The notes under the pieces: model-generated
The model's database searches: none
The model's input: only the letters and a program-made list of their open reading frames with translations
What the model was told of the DNA's origin: nothing
Part shown: piece after piece, positions 12,901 to 25,600 of the stretch
Layout: every line of letters starts with the position of its first letter
How positions within the stretch are numbered: position 1 is the stretch's first letter
DNA from: Fasciolopsis buskii
Taxonomy: Eukaryota; Platyhelminthes; Trematoda; Plagiorchiida; Fasciolidae
NCBI GenBank assembly: GCA_008360955.1
Contig: LUCM01011144.1
Coordinates: 124,001 to 188,000, forward strand
Reading direction: 5' to 3'
Length of the DNA: 64,000 bases
Made by a program: the position numbers and the translations under genes

Positions 12901-15559
12901 GTTATTGCAGGCATAAATAAGATTTCTCTTGAACTTTCGGGGATTCCATAAATGCCGGTGTTGATGTTCCCTGTTGACCAGTAATTTGTTCCAGACCTTT
13001 TGGAAAGGGTATGTAAATGTTTTCCCCGTTCATTGATACAGGTGTTCTCTTCTGGTTGCATTGTTTGACGACTTAAGCGCAGCGGCCGCGATGGCTGATG
13101 ACATGGATTTATTTATTAAAAGGGTTCATTGTCGCATCTCACATGTGAAGGTTTCCAAGACTTTTTCATCATTTTATATTTATACCAGTGATAGTGGAGT
13201 CAGTTGGCTTTGAACCCATCCCGGTGCTTTTTTAAAAGTTTTTCCTTAGTATCGGGCCAAATTTCGTTGCGTTCATTTTCGTCAAATGATGGCTTCCGCC
13301 ACAAGATCAGTTGTTACTTCATGCTAGCCATAATTTAATCTAAATTATCCAATGGTCGTTGCATTGTGTTCGTGAATCTACGACCGGGTTGTTCTCGGCA
13401 AAATGTAGTTAAGTTCTGCATGCAGCACAATTGCAATATGCACCACTTTGATGTTAGGAGCCATGCTGGCTATCGGGGGTTGGCCAGAGAACTGGAAGAC
13501 CACTGCTCCTAGCTGAGGGTTGTTACTCCTATATTTTTTTAGTCAAACTGATTGTTAGATAGCACAATCAAACTGGTTAGAGCAGGTGGATCATGAGTAG
13601 CAACAGTCGGAATAGTAGGAGTTTCAGCGTCAGATAGATGGATATCATGTTTAGTTTCAAGACCGAATTTTCTTTGAACAGAGTTCTATCAGCTAAAACC
13701 TCAATACTTTTGTGTGGTGTGTGAGAGATAATGGCCGTCGACGGGACAATTAGCTGATCATGAAACTGAAATTTCATTGGACAGTTGTCGGCGAGCGATT
13801 GTTTCCGTAGCATGGAGCAGAGTCAGCGAATATGAACCATACTGCGGGCATCGAGAAAGGTGCTTTGGACGGCGAAAAGAGGGATGCTGTCGGGGATTTT
13901 GAAAATGACTGTTTTGGCGTTAGCGATAATTATGTGTTTATCTTGCAATGGAGTCAAATATATGCCGTCCTATATAAAGACTGTGCTGGTTGGCATTTTC
14001 CAGCAGGTCAGCAGGTCTAAGTAAGGGGACAACCCTAGCTTTGTTTCTTCGAGCGCTTGAACCTTTGATTCCAACTACGACATTGCCCGCAAAATATCTT
14101 TGGATTCATTTTTAGCTAGGTCAGATTAGTCGAACAGAGCCGCTGAGCAAGAATTCGAAGTCGAAGATGTCTTGGTGTGGGCTCTAAACGTTGCCTTTCT
14201 AGTTGGCATATTCCATTTTTTGGATGGGTTGGAGGCGGCATGGTGTGGCACGGCCTAACACGGTAATTTGAAGTTCGGGGTTGAAATGTACATCTGGTTT
14301 GTAACGAGATAACAAAGACTTTGATGCTATGAATAGTTAAACTGATCTTCCTTGATGTCCCATCACGTCGGGTAACTTTATAGTTACCAAGTAATTCAAA
14401 TATGTTACAATTTCTCGGTCTTAGCAACTTAAATATCCAAGTATGTGGAAATCTGGTGGATGCAGAGAATATGACTAATTTACCCGTCTCCCTTTAGTAA
14501 TAAGAATGGAGGTGAAGGAGCAAACTGTATGCCTGCTGAAAATGTGCAGATGCTGATACTCTGATACTTAGGGTGTATGGGTGATTAATATCGGGGTAAA
14601 GAAAAACAGCCTGGGATTAACTGTTGGCTTTAAGTGCCGTGGTTTGTCTTGCGTATTAGGCTTCAAAAACGAGATGAAACGAGAGATCCTTAAAACATCC
14701 GTTAAACCAACGTTAAAACGGGACGATAAGAAAGAGATAACTCCAGCAGCACAGGGGAAACTCAAAAGGAAACTAACCGTCTTTGAAGGGGATACTCAGT
14801 GGTTTTCGTAATTATTTCTCTCTTAACCAATGTCGATGGTGAAAAGGTAATCAAATATTTGTAAATGACCAATAATTTTATTTTTTTAACTATTCCCGGC
14901 TAGTATGACTACCGGGTGAATCTATTAATGTTGACACTTCATGCCCATTGGGCTTTTCGTGGCTGTTTGGCGATCCAAATTTACTCCTGGGCTCTCCTAT
15001 CTCGAAACTCTTAGTGTTTTTTAATTCACACACTTACGGAAACCGGAATCAATGATTTTTACTGAGCTGTTGCTTAAATGCAAGCATTCGGTGAATAGCC
15101 ATTCTAATGTCCCCTCTTCTCACCATGCATCCATTAATACTTTGTGCACCACTACTCCCGGATTTTATCAAGTGTTGAATAACAAGAACTTTTACTGTGC
15201 ATTTCTACTTCATTCCTTTCATTTTGTGAACGTCCTGATGAAGTTCAGTAACTTAAAATCCATAATGGATTTCGGTTGAAAGCTGATTCCCTGATTTTGA
15301 AGAACAGTAAATTATGGGCGTAGCACGACAGAACGGCAGACATCATACTCCCAACCGCTTCATCTGCTTAATTTTGCATTTTCCTTGTGTGACGTAAAGG
15401 ACAGAGCTCTGTCACTGGTACCGTAAATGGTAATCAAACCGTGCACAATGATGGCTAAACAACAGGACGTTGATGTGGAATACGTTTTCGTATGATTGCG
15501 GTTTTCTGCCCTCGGCGCCGGTTATGTTGGACAATAAAGATAACTTACTGTCCGTAACA
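9966..15559. other. Unassigned intergenic stretch
   Basis: No gene or element identified. The minus frame 14116-14427 (103 codons) is arginine- and proline-rich with a polar middle, and could be a fossil of a retroelement polyprotein. No protease, RT or integrase motif is visible, so I leave it unnamed. Confidence 0.4.
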
Positions 15560-16720
15560 AAAAGAAGAATGACGGAAATAGAAGTTGAATCGTTTATTGA
15601 AATTTACTGATTGTAGTGTTTCAGATGATGGATCGAAAGTGGATATGGTATTGAAGGAAGGGTATGTAACAGCCAACAGCGTGGCCAGAATGATAGCTAT
15701 CAGAAATGCATGAACATTTATGAAGTTGTAGTGCTTCTGCGCCGTATGCGAATGTTGAAGTTAGACTTACCGAAAGATCCTCAAACACCTAGGCATAGAA
15801 GGGTAAAATACTAAGAGGGAAGTATATGAACTTTGGCTAGGAGGAAAGTATTCAGTGGGTGTCAGAGAAATACCCGGACATTACAGATGATTCTGTGGAA
15901 GTTCAGTTGCACGTAGACGGACTTCTGCCTTTTCGTAATTCATCCCATCAGCTGTGGCCGACATTGGGTACGTTATAAAGCCGGAAGCCTTAGGTGTTCG
16001 TCGTCGGTTCGTATAGAGGTAGTTCGAAACCAAAAAGATTAGGTGACTGTGTGAACGATACCATGCGGGAACTTGGGGAGATGCTGAAGCAAGGTATTAA
16101 AATGTGTCTTAACGGTCAGCATATAGATATAACACTGCATTGAGTGGTTGCAGATGAACCTGCTCAAAGCTTCATGAGGCAGGTAAAGCTGAACAGCGGG
16201 AATGCCAGCTGCTTCCGCTGTACACAGACCGGCGTATCGCAGAGACATTCTAATGTTCTCCACAAACAGTGATTGACCTCCCTGCGGAACAGTGAATGTC
16301 GATACGATCCAAATATTTCCAACGTAATAAATGCACTAGTTTTTCCAGGAATAATGAGACGATTGACTGTCATATGGAATACTGCAGGGCAAAACAAAGT
16401 TGCTGCAGATGGGTTGAACTATGTTAGGTTTATAAACCACGGGCTGGCTGCAATAAGGGGCCATATTACGTGCACTTTCCAAAGTCTTCGCCGGTCGTTC
16501 ACCGAGGTGGATATATAGAAAATTACGGAATTCCGACAGCTCCTCTACCTCGTTCCTGTATCCCTGAGAGGGATTTTACTGATAGAAATGTAACCAATGT
16601 TTTGCAGTTCTCAGTTTTTGCGTACCTGATAATCAGCGCTAAATGGTGCCATTACTATCTGCAGTTCATGGAGAGTAATGTTTGGTCCGTTGTCAGCAAT
16701 TAAATAGGTCTGTATGGCCT
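15560..16720 (+). pseudogene. CACTA-like (EnSpm) DNA transposase remnant
   Basis: This is the best preserved of three related transposase fossils. Plus-strand frames give, in order: LKLDLPKDPQTPRHRRVKY; KYMNFG.EESIQWV; VEVQLHVDGLLPF with SSHQLWPTLG (the conserved 'xxDGLP.FKSS..QLWPILG' block); VFVVGSYRGSSKPKRL; VADEPAQSFMRQVKL followed by SCFRCTQTGV (the 'DAPARAF.K..K.H.GY..C.KC...G' block); FPGIMRRLTVIW; and RSFTEVD with TEFRQLL and SLRGIL. This block order is that of animal CACTA-like transposases; schistosomes have such elements. In-frame stops occur at 15976, 15991 and 16141, and frameshifts lie near 15.78 and 16.28-16.5 kb, so it is dead. I could not locate CACTA terminal inverted repeats or the 3-bp target duplication. 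Confidence 0.82.
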
Positions 16721-17779
16721 TAAGAGTAGACCCGGGGGATATTGAGTTAGGTTATGAAGCCGATTAACTATCCTTAATAGTATGTCCCAGATTTATATCT
16801 GCAAGTGAGAGGGTCGGCCACTGAACTCCTACTTGTTTCATCCGGTGATTTCAGCTAGCAACCAAAGAGACAGAGTTACATTAGATATAAACTGTCTCTA
16901 GCTTTTGCAGTACAAGCTGACATGTACTACAGATCACTTTAAGCTGAAAGTTGAATGTAGGGTCTAAAAACAATGTTTGATTAACAAACGATAACAGTTA
17001 ATAAGAAGTCGTGGATTGGCGCAGTTCCTGTATTTAGGTCGAAAAGAGCTAAATTAAAATGATGTACACGGCGGATACAGTTTTTACTAAAGAAAAAGCT
17101 GAGGCAAGAAAACGCAGTTGAGCATCCACACAAAGAAGAAGGCTTCCTAGTATATGACCGCTATTCAATACCCAAATTTCTATGCCAAAATCCTCACTTA
17201 AATCGCATTCAGGATGTCATATGGCTTAGGGTTGGAGTCGTTAGCGAAGGCCTCCTGATTGAATGCGTATATTGATCACCAGGCACTTGTCAGAAATACT
17301 TCGTGCTTATAACGGACGCAATTGACTAAACTTCTATCTTACCAGGTCTCAAAGCCGTGGCGGACGAATTCAATGCTCCAAGCATTTTCTGGTCTACCTT
17401 TGCTGCTTCTAGTTGCTTGCTCACTTGGCGCTGATATTTTTCAAGAAGAAAGGATACAACATATATGAAACTGAAATATTCTAAATCTAATTTTACCATA
17501 GGCTTAGCACAGGCCCGCACGTCTATTGAAAGTAGTTTCCCCAGAGATGATCATCTGCTCGTCAGCTGCACATTTTGACTACCTTTTCAAAGTAGCATTC
17601 CACTTCCACCGTTTAGGCCGTACATAAGGGCAAATTGGAATCGCCTACCGATTCCGCTGCGCAGTTGTAATCGGGATTTCTTTTTCCTATCGGAGGAGGT
17701 CCGAAAGGCAGCTGTCAAGTTTTTGGGTTGTCTTGGTGGTACTGTTTCGGCCCAAGCTCCTCGGATGCCTACGAAACGA
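16721..17779. other. Junction between CACTA and CR1-like remnants
   Basis: No clear motif. It may hold the 3' tail of the CACTA remnant and the missing endonuclease region of the CR1-like element, both too eroded to read. Confidence 0.35.
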
Positions 17780-19035
17780 AAAAACATGAACGACTAAGCT
17801 GCGAAATCGCCAAACTTCAGAAAGACTTTCTTATGACCATGGACTCCTCTTTGTTTCTACAAGTCAATCGTCCTTGAAAAAATTAGAAACGGTCGCAGAT
17901 TCCCACAGTAAACCACAAGTGCTGCGTACTGTCAACCAGCCCAGCCCATAAGCAACTTTGGCAAAACTAATGAAATCAAGGGCCGACCATACCAAGCCTT
18001 CTGTTGTATCTATCCAACACACCACATACAATAACAACTATCTCGAAAACCCTCAGGAAACCACCTATGACATTTAGCAGATTCTTTGTCTCATCACTAA
18101 CAACTGATAGCAACTCTCCAAATTTATGTCCTCTTGCGTGATCTCAGAAAAGTTCTCGACAGTTTCTTTCTTACCGAAGAAAATAGCTCCGCAAAAACAA
18201 TGCCAGCTGCCATCCTAGACGAGGCTCATTGCCTCCAGCCATCTTCTCGCTAAGTGGTGGCGATATTTCAATCCTATTGTGTAATATATTCAACCTCTCC
18301 GTCCAGTGAGAGACGTTTCCCTTCCAGTGGAAAACGTCTATCATAATCCCCGTACAAACGAAAGGCACCCGACTTGACGCAGCCAACTATCGACCAATCA
18401 GCCATTCTCCGCTTGTGTCCGTAATCATGCAGCGCTCCATTAAAAAGCAGGTCATAACATATTCTTCAATCAACAAGCTGTTCAACACCGGTCAACATGG
18501 TTTCCTCCAAAAAATCTTGCATCACAAGTTATACTGACTGTCTACATGCAATCACAATGGCCACCATCTTTGAAAAGTCGGCGATGGTAGTCTATTTGGA
18601 CATGACGAAGGCCTTTGATGGAGTATCCCACTGTTGGGTGATAAGCAAGATCAAATCCCATGGGAGCACTGATTCTATACTCTCATGGTTTACGGCATAT
18701 CCTTCATCCAGAAATCAGGTGGCAAAGGTGAATGCTTATACCTCCCATCGCACGTCAGAAACTAGCGGCATGACCCAAAGCAGTGTACTTGGCCCATCGC
18801 TCTCTTTTGTATTTTAACGATGTCTTCTACAATATTAGAAATGCTGTTTCTCTTCTATTCGCCAATGACATCAAAATCGTTTACACCTTTCGGTCTGTGG
18901 CTCTAGATTCTACTATTGCCAAAATAACTCAGAAAGTAATATCCCTCAACACTTGGACCAACGAATGAATGATGAAGTTGCAACAAGTGCACTCGATCCA
19001 CAAAAAGGTCAAAAATTGGAAGTCCGCACTAGCAG
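17780..19035 (+). pseudogene. CR1-like non-LTR reverse transcriptase remnant
   Basis: Plus frames reproduce the order of a CR1/jockey-type RT. First comes a connector KHERLSCEIAKLQKDFL with a DSSLFLQVN block (about 17.79-17.87 kb). Next are SILLCNIFNLS, an in-frame TGA, ETFPFQWKTSIIIPV and LDAANYRPIS (18.25-18.41 kb), then the fingers block NTGQHGFLQK. Motif A is VVYLDMTKAFD (18590-18619), with the catalytic Asp kept. Motif B is SSVLGPSLS near 18.78 kb. A frameshift near 18.815 kb leads to motif C, LLFANDIKIV near 18.86 kb, where the expected YADD/FADD has become FAND. The lost Asp, the stop and the frameshift make it inactive. The endonuclease domain was not found. Confidence 0.8.
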
Positions 19036-21081
19036 ATTTCAACTGTCGTTCGTTAAAGAAAGAAAGGTATGGCGGTAAAGATGATCTAATCATACGTACG
19101 AGTCTGTGTTCAACCGCATAATCCGCGGTTTTCCATGTTTGCTTATTTCTACTTTAGTCCAAACAAACGTAAACCCTAATGACCTCGTCATGTTTACCTC
19201 TGCAACCCCCAAACGTAGAGGAGGCACTCAACTCCCAGCAGCTGCAAAACATATATCATATGGAAAAATTAAGGCCAGGAAGAAGAAATATGGAAAGTAA
19301 TCATATGGACTTAACCATCCCTATAGAGGAAAAAGAAAAAAAGATTCTGCCGGTATTAATTTGAACCCAGGAACAAAAGCCCGCGTGGGATGTGAAGACA
19401 ATGACCACCTCAAACAATAGACATTTATGTCATCAGCTTAGACCTAACCCTGCCAAGGGGGATATCTCACACACCTCTGTTCGGTAGATATGCTTTGTTT
19501 GCTTTATGGGACGATCTGGGTAGTAACGCATCAGACTGTCCACATATGATTGCCCACCCTATCCTTTGGCTGCCCTCCCAAAGAACACCTGGTACGTATG
19601 CTGACGTTCAGTACAAATGTTGCCATTTCCTTCCTAATTGATCAAGTATACTTCAAAAAGCTACTTAGTGGTACAAGTTGCTATCGTCCTGTCCGAATAC
19701 AGAATGATGAACCTAAAATTCTCGTACTTCTCCCATCCCACCTTGTAATGACATTCCGCAGGAACTCCTATCCTACCATCCACCTCATTCCGCCGTCCAC
19801 GACTCAATTCATTTCAGTGTTGTTCTTTCTCGGTAATCCGAAGCGACAGAATCGATGGTAGCTCACGTCTGATTTCCCCGCCTCGCCATCGCATGCAACT
19901 TGGGCCCACAAACCAAACTAATTCCACAAACATGGCTAGCTGTGCTAGGCATGCAGTGGTTGCCTGCAGAGAAGCCAGACACTGGCTGAGCAACAAGTTA
20001 CTAATAAGGACCAGGAAGTCCGAAACCGATTGAGCCGTGCGTTTTATACGCAGTAATCATCGAGGAGGTCCAGAGCATACATTCCCGTCACCTAAAGATT
20101 ATCTTTCTGTCCGTCTTGAGCCCTGATATGCTCATAGTGAGCTTGCCATTACCACTTCTACATACTGCTTAACTGCTCGCGCATATTCATATCCTTGGTC
20201 ACATTTTTTTCCTTTTCAATCCCTTTACTCACTATAATACCACCTAGAACAAATTCCAGACTGCTTTCTCCTCTCTCAGATTCTTCAGGCCCGTCAATGA
20301 CCACAGATACCACTAACTGGCTAACAAAAATTGAAGATGCAACAAAAATCTTGTCGCTGATAGCTCACACCTTAGCTTAAGCGCTAGCTGTTCATCCCTG
20401 CTAGGACGCTGCTTGTCAAATCTAGCACCCTAGTATCGGTCCACTCACTGCAAAGACAACCAAAACCAAGCCGCTGATCGCCTTGGGTACTCCTACTCAG
20501 GTGAGTCATTATGATTGACCAAAACTAAGGTTACTGCTACCCCTGGAATGGAGTGCGTGCCCCTTCAACTTTCCCGCTTTTACCGCCATATAAGACCAAA
20601 GACTTCAACGTCAAAGTCGGCAGCATGGAGGACATTCATGACTAGTGTATTTAAGAATCGCTTTTAATCCTTACATAAGCTTATCTTAGCCATCACGCCT
20701 CTCGGTCCACTTCGCAACCAGTCATATATGAGCGCAAAGGGCATTCTTGCGAGTTCTATAGTGTCTCCCTGCATAACTCTTCATAACATTTTATCCTCTA
20801 AATAATCTGCCTTATTCTTGACCATTTCTTTCTGCTTTCATCTTCAGCATTATACCGGCCCATTATTGCTTTTAATTACCCCTATTTAATCCATTCTGGT
20901 TTTGACTAATTTCTATCCGGTTTTCAGTTCCATAGTGGTCTTCATCTTCTAAGCTCAACGTTTTTTCTTCAGTTATTCGAAGGAGGACACATTTAAATCC
21001 CCAATTCCGCAAACTTTTAATCTTGCCTAACGCATGCCCCTCACAAATGGGAAACATGCAAATCATTATTATTATTATTAA
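19036..21081 (+). mobile_element. Probable 3' tail of the CR1-like element
   Basis: No conserved domain is readable here. The stretch is rich in C/T on the plus strand, like a retroelement 3' region, and ends in ATTATTATT repeats at about 21064-21081. Short terminal repeats are typical ends of CR1-clade copies. The extent is inferred, not shown; unrelated sequence could lie in between. Confidence 0.3.
21064..21081. repeat. (ATT)n short tandem repeat
   Basis: About six ATT units; possible terminal microsatellite of the CR1-like copy upstream. Confidence 0.8.
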
Positions 21082-21597
21082 TGAGTTAATGGTGACGTTC
21101 AAGGATGCCCGCGAGGTTTTTGACTACGTCCTACTTCAGTTTAACAGTTTATCTACGGTTAGAGATGCAAATACCATCAGGAGTAGCCTTCTCAAGGGTG
21201 ACAGAAGTAACGATGCAGTCCAGGTTAGGCATGAAGTAGGTGATCAGGGTATTCTGCGCACTTTGAAGGAAGAAGACGTCGTGAAATGTGTTTACTTTCC
21301 TAATGCGGCGGTACCGTTAGCTCATAAGTACGGAGACGTCATGCTGCACATCAGCTGAACTGCGATATTCACCAATTGTCAGCTGGTTTAAGGATAACTG
21401 AAGAGAGTGAAAATTGTCCAATTGCTTCCAGCAAATATCTTTAGGTCAAAAGTGCAATAAAAGTAAGCGACATCAGATGTTATGTCGGAAAAATGTCAAA
21501 GAATATTGTCAATAAAATATTATCTGCGTTTACTCTAGGTATATACACAGAATGTATATTACGTTGCCCAAGACTAGACCTGCACCATTCCATTTGC

Positions 21598-22161
21598 TTA
21601 CACCAAAATAATAGGGCATTTCAGCTTAAAACTTGAAATAAAATAACTATTTGGTTTCCTACAGCCCGAGGTCGGATGCGTTGAACCAACGCAGTTCAAT
21701 TCCGTTGCCCATATCCTGCGAAGCAGACTACAGTCATCAAGCAATATCTTGCCGTGGTACAGAGAACTTGGAAGTGCATCACTAAGGACACCAGCCAGTC
21801 CGGGAATTATGGTAATCGAACGTCTTGTAGTACCGCGTCGTCTTATTTGCCATCTTCTGCACAGCACAATGTGGATGGTTAAAATCAGTGGTGACTGATT
21901 TATTTCACTCAGATAAATTTTTTTCTTGCTTTTCCAGCATTTAGACTCATCTGCGTGAGTAGTCGCGTACCACAAAGTGGAGACGCGTGAAAGCATTGAT
22001 GAAACAGATAAAGGTAGGCACAGTTCCTGCACCATCTGAAGGCAAGTTACCAAAGGGAATAAGTAATGTTGAAAAGTGTCAATAACAGCGTTAATCGTTA
22101 GTCGACTGCGGTGGTTACCCTCCCGTATTTCCCGAAGGTGGTGAGGTTTCTTATTCTTCAT
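21598..22161 (-). CDS. Orphan 187-codon open frame, doubtful
   Basis: An ATG-initiated frame of 187 codons, the longest open frame outside the retroelements. I see no domain, signal peptide or convincing membrane segment; the middle has a short hydrophobic run (SPLILTIHIVL). The composition looks ordinary for translated non-coding DNA. With about 64 kb searched in six frames, one frame of this length by chance is not surprising. The opposite strand over 21.66-21.88 kb also reads without stops after a good splice acceptor, so if anything here is coding, the strand is uncertain. Confidence 0.12.
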   Translation of the reverse strand: MKNKKPHHLREIREGNHRSRLTINAVIDTFQHYLFPLVTCLQMVQELCLPLSVSSMLSRVSTLWYATTHADESKCWKSKKKIYLSEINQSPLILTIHIVLCRRWQIRRRGTTRRSITIIPGLAGVLSDALPSSLYHGKILLDDCSLLRRIWATELNCVGSTHPTSGCRKPNSYFISSFKLKCPIILV

Positions 22162-22289
22162 TTGTTAGTAACAATGAATCGGTGGGTCTAGAAGGCGACA
22201 ATGATTTCAGTAAAATAAAGGATGATTATAGTTTAACAATTGAAAGTGAACTATGCTTCCTCGCAAAATTTCCGTTTCAGCTGCTGAAA

Positions 22290-22690
22290 AAGAGAAGTGG
22301 ATTGTTTGGTAGAGGAAGCAGTTTAAGCAGGATTTGTGGCTTGCGCAAGCTGAAGCTGAATATTTATGTTGATCCAGGAACATTTTTGGGGACACTGCGT
22401 GTGACCCCGATCGCTAATATTTTCAACGGAATGCACATTCACTTCGGTTTTGAAGAATGTTTGCAGAGTTTTGCTGCACACAGTGGCTTCCGCTCATGAT
22501 ATCATTAAATTGCAAATCCACGTCAATGGTTTCTCCCCTTTGAGCGAATTGATGCAACAACTGTGACCAGTTTCGGGTTTCAATGTAAGAACAACGTCGC
22601 CAGTATTTTTGATAGGGCGGCTGGTGGCAACTCGAAGCGTGTGGATGAACGAAAATGCATCGGACACAGTGCTGCATCGCTGGCAGACGT
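22290..22690 (+). pseudogene. CACTA-like transposase remnant, short N-terminal part
   Basis: Plus frame at about 22.36-22.49 kb gives DPGTFLGTLRVTPI, then HIHFGFEECLQS, matching the 'DPRTLLGTPR ... YxHFGLExxL' block of CACTA-like transposases. After a shift of frame comes IKLQIHVNGFSPLSELMQQL (stop) PVSG, aligned with VEVQLHVDGLLPFRNSSHQLWPTLG at 15.93 kb, and then VFLIGRLVATRSV, aligned with VFVVGSYRGSSKP. About 400 bp survive, with at least one stop and one frameshift. The later blocks are absent. Confidence 0.68.
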
Positions 22691-25600
22691 TACAGTGAGC
22701 AATTTAATTTTCTGTTACCAAGATTTTTGGTTCCTTACATGTGAGCCAATTATATTGATTTTAGACATTTACTTTTGTAGAGTTCACGACTGATAACAGT
22801 GTTGCTGTCCTCCATCATAGTTGGATAGCTACTGCATGAAAACGACTGGCCAGGCAACTCGAGCATACCCCCGAATATACCGTATATAGCCACTTGAGTA
22901 TCGCATTTAACCCCCCTCCCCTTACTGACCCCTAATGTAAAAAACATGGGACACTCAGCCACGAAACAAGCTATCAAATAACCTGTTTCCACAATCCTGC
23001 ATATCCCCCCATGGATCCCGAAGTTTCACGATTTGTGTGAGTGGAAGCGCTGGAATCGTATTTTCGAACGTAAAATTAAATCGCTTTACACATTCCTCAG
23101 GTGCCACCAGGACCGATTTTTTTATTTTCTTCTTTCCTAATTAGCGCAAACCGACTTCCATTGTAACGAACCCATCATATAAAATGTCTGCATATATCGC
23201 GAACGGCATTACAGAAGAACATTTATTGCCACGATCACAAACGGACCAAAGTCTATCCTGTTCTCCCCTGGCTTCTTGAAAATGATAAAACCGCAGAATA
23301 ACTAAGCCAGTTTACATTTAAGTCATCATTTACAAACAGCTGTTTTTCCATTGGTTCTATTCATCTCCATTGTTGCCATCTGAAGTAGAAACTGAGAATA
23401 ATGAACCACTAAATGAGAAGTTATGCAACGGTGGAGTACCAAGACTGTGATGTGCATAGGGTGAGGGCTGCTCGGAAAACAGGTTGCAAGCGTCCTGATC
23501 CGAAAGGAGAAAAGTAGAAAACGCATGAGCCGAAACTCATTGAGTTTTTCAGCAGGCGTCAACAGTTACACAGTCGTAGTCAAAATGGCGGCGTACATCC
23601 AATCCGTTACAATGACATATCCACAAATAAAAAGGGACATCAACTGCAAACTTGCACCGCCAGTTTCATCTCGACTGGCAGTGAAATAATTTCCATCTAA
23701 ACACCAAGCTCATGGATTTGAACATCGCGAAAGTGGGATGCATCTATCGGGCGAGAACGCAGGTAGAACAAATTCGTTCATACTGGGAGCTGAATACGGC
23801 GCGACAGCGTTCTATGGACGTGTAAAATAGGCACTTAGTAGATGCTTCTTTATGTAACGAAGTCCGATTGCTCCCAAAAGCCTAAGGTCCATGATATTCG
23901 ACCAATAGAAAATAATCTCCGGTTTGCTTTCCAATTTAGGATTGGTGGATATGCGAAGCTGATGATTCCGAACATCAAAGATAATTAAGCACCTTTTTCA
24001 ATGGTTGGCTGAGAGCTGCTACTACCTAATAAACAGTTTCCCTTAGTTGATTTCCGGGACTACTCAATCTCGTTGTTGAGTAGACCCTAATGCAAAGAAT
24101 GTAACGTATGTATTTGTATTTAATAAGTAGAGGCAAACGGAATGCAGTTGGGGGAAGGTACATAGTGACATCAATCCAATAATACCAACAGATTTCGAGC
24201 ATCGTAAATGTACGTAGAATAGACGATACGCGTATTCCCTGGTTCCGGCAGACACTGTCTCTCACTGTTCTCAACTTGTTACAGCAGCTGACCAGAAATT
24301 AGTACATTCGTCTGGCATCAAGTGTGGACATCTGTGGAGATAGTTCGATTAATCTGATATAATTTGTCCGGGTTGGACGAGACAAGCATGGAGAAAATGT
24401 TATACACAGAAATTTCTTAACTGAAAATACGAAAAAAATACTGCCATGAAAAGGACGGTGAACATCTTCGGACATGAGAGCCGAATATCTAGAGTATTTC
24501 GGTAATCAGTTGAGTCCCACACAAATCTAGCTTTGAATTCTGACAGTCTGGATTCCAGTATTACGTAATCAATCGTTGTTATTCAGACTACAGTGTATCT
24601 AAGAGCTCAGCAGTGCAGTAACAAATTAGGAAATAAAGAACACGTTGAAACAGGCATGAGGTCGAGAAGTTGAAATGAGAAAACACGGCACAAGATAGCA
24701 AATGGAGCGCAAACTGACTCACTTAAAATGGTTAGTCCTCGTCCGATGATTTGCGAATAACACAAAAAACACGAGCGGTCTTTTTATCTGCACTCAAACT
24801 ACACTTCTTTGCCAGTTTTGTTCTAATGGTTCAACCAACTCCACTGGAGCCATTTGGTAGTTGCCCTTCATTTTTGTTTTTGCTAACGCACGCGAGTAAT
24901 TAGAATCACTTTGGGCCTTAAACTCTCATTGACCAGTACCTAAATCCAATACCGACCAAAGCTCAGACCTTAACTTTGTTGTCCAGTTCACTAAAGCCAC
25001 CCAGTTCGTGATTTGTCATATGATCCAGCCACAGCTAACTCGAAGCAAAATCGGCGATATGGTTTTGTGTTTGCATGCCTTCTTGGGTGAACTGTTGACT
25101 TCAATCCCCCATATAACCGGTCAGTATCAACTCTGTCCACATCCCAGTCAGCCCGAGCATACACCTTGGTACGTTGCTCATACAGACAAGCACCCACTGA
25201 CTGCGATTACTGGTGCGGGGAACAGAAAAAGTTCATTCCTGTAGTAGTATCTTTCCCTTTACACAGTTATAGGCTCAAGTGTGCAAGTAGTTTGGTTGAT
25301 TTGCTGTCTATACATTCCTGTTTCACCAGTCGTTTTTATTCTACTTCCCTCACTGACCGTTTGTAGGGTCCCATTAGGACCGTGGAGGGTTTCATCGTTT
25401 GGATATAATGAATTCCACCAATTTCAAATGCCGACAAACTGACAGTAGCAAAGACGGCATTTCGGCTATATCACCAGAGATTGGGAACAGTGAATTTACT
25501 TATTCGAAGCTTGCTAAAAGTGGCCAGATGCGTTAGTGAATTACTCCGGGCCGATGAATACTGACACTCACTTTTAGCAAGTAATTTGGGCATTCTTATC

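Noticed and set aside
14116..14427. Fragment of an LTR retrotransposon polyprotein
   Set aside because: The VTRRDGTSRKISL stretch looked suggestive, but no protease, RT, RNase H or integrase motif is nearby.
15237..15275. Hammerhead-like CTGATGA with a small stem
   Set aside because: The GAAA core is not present after the stem and no stem III partner is found; probably chance.
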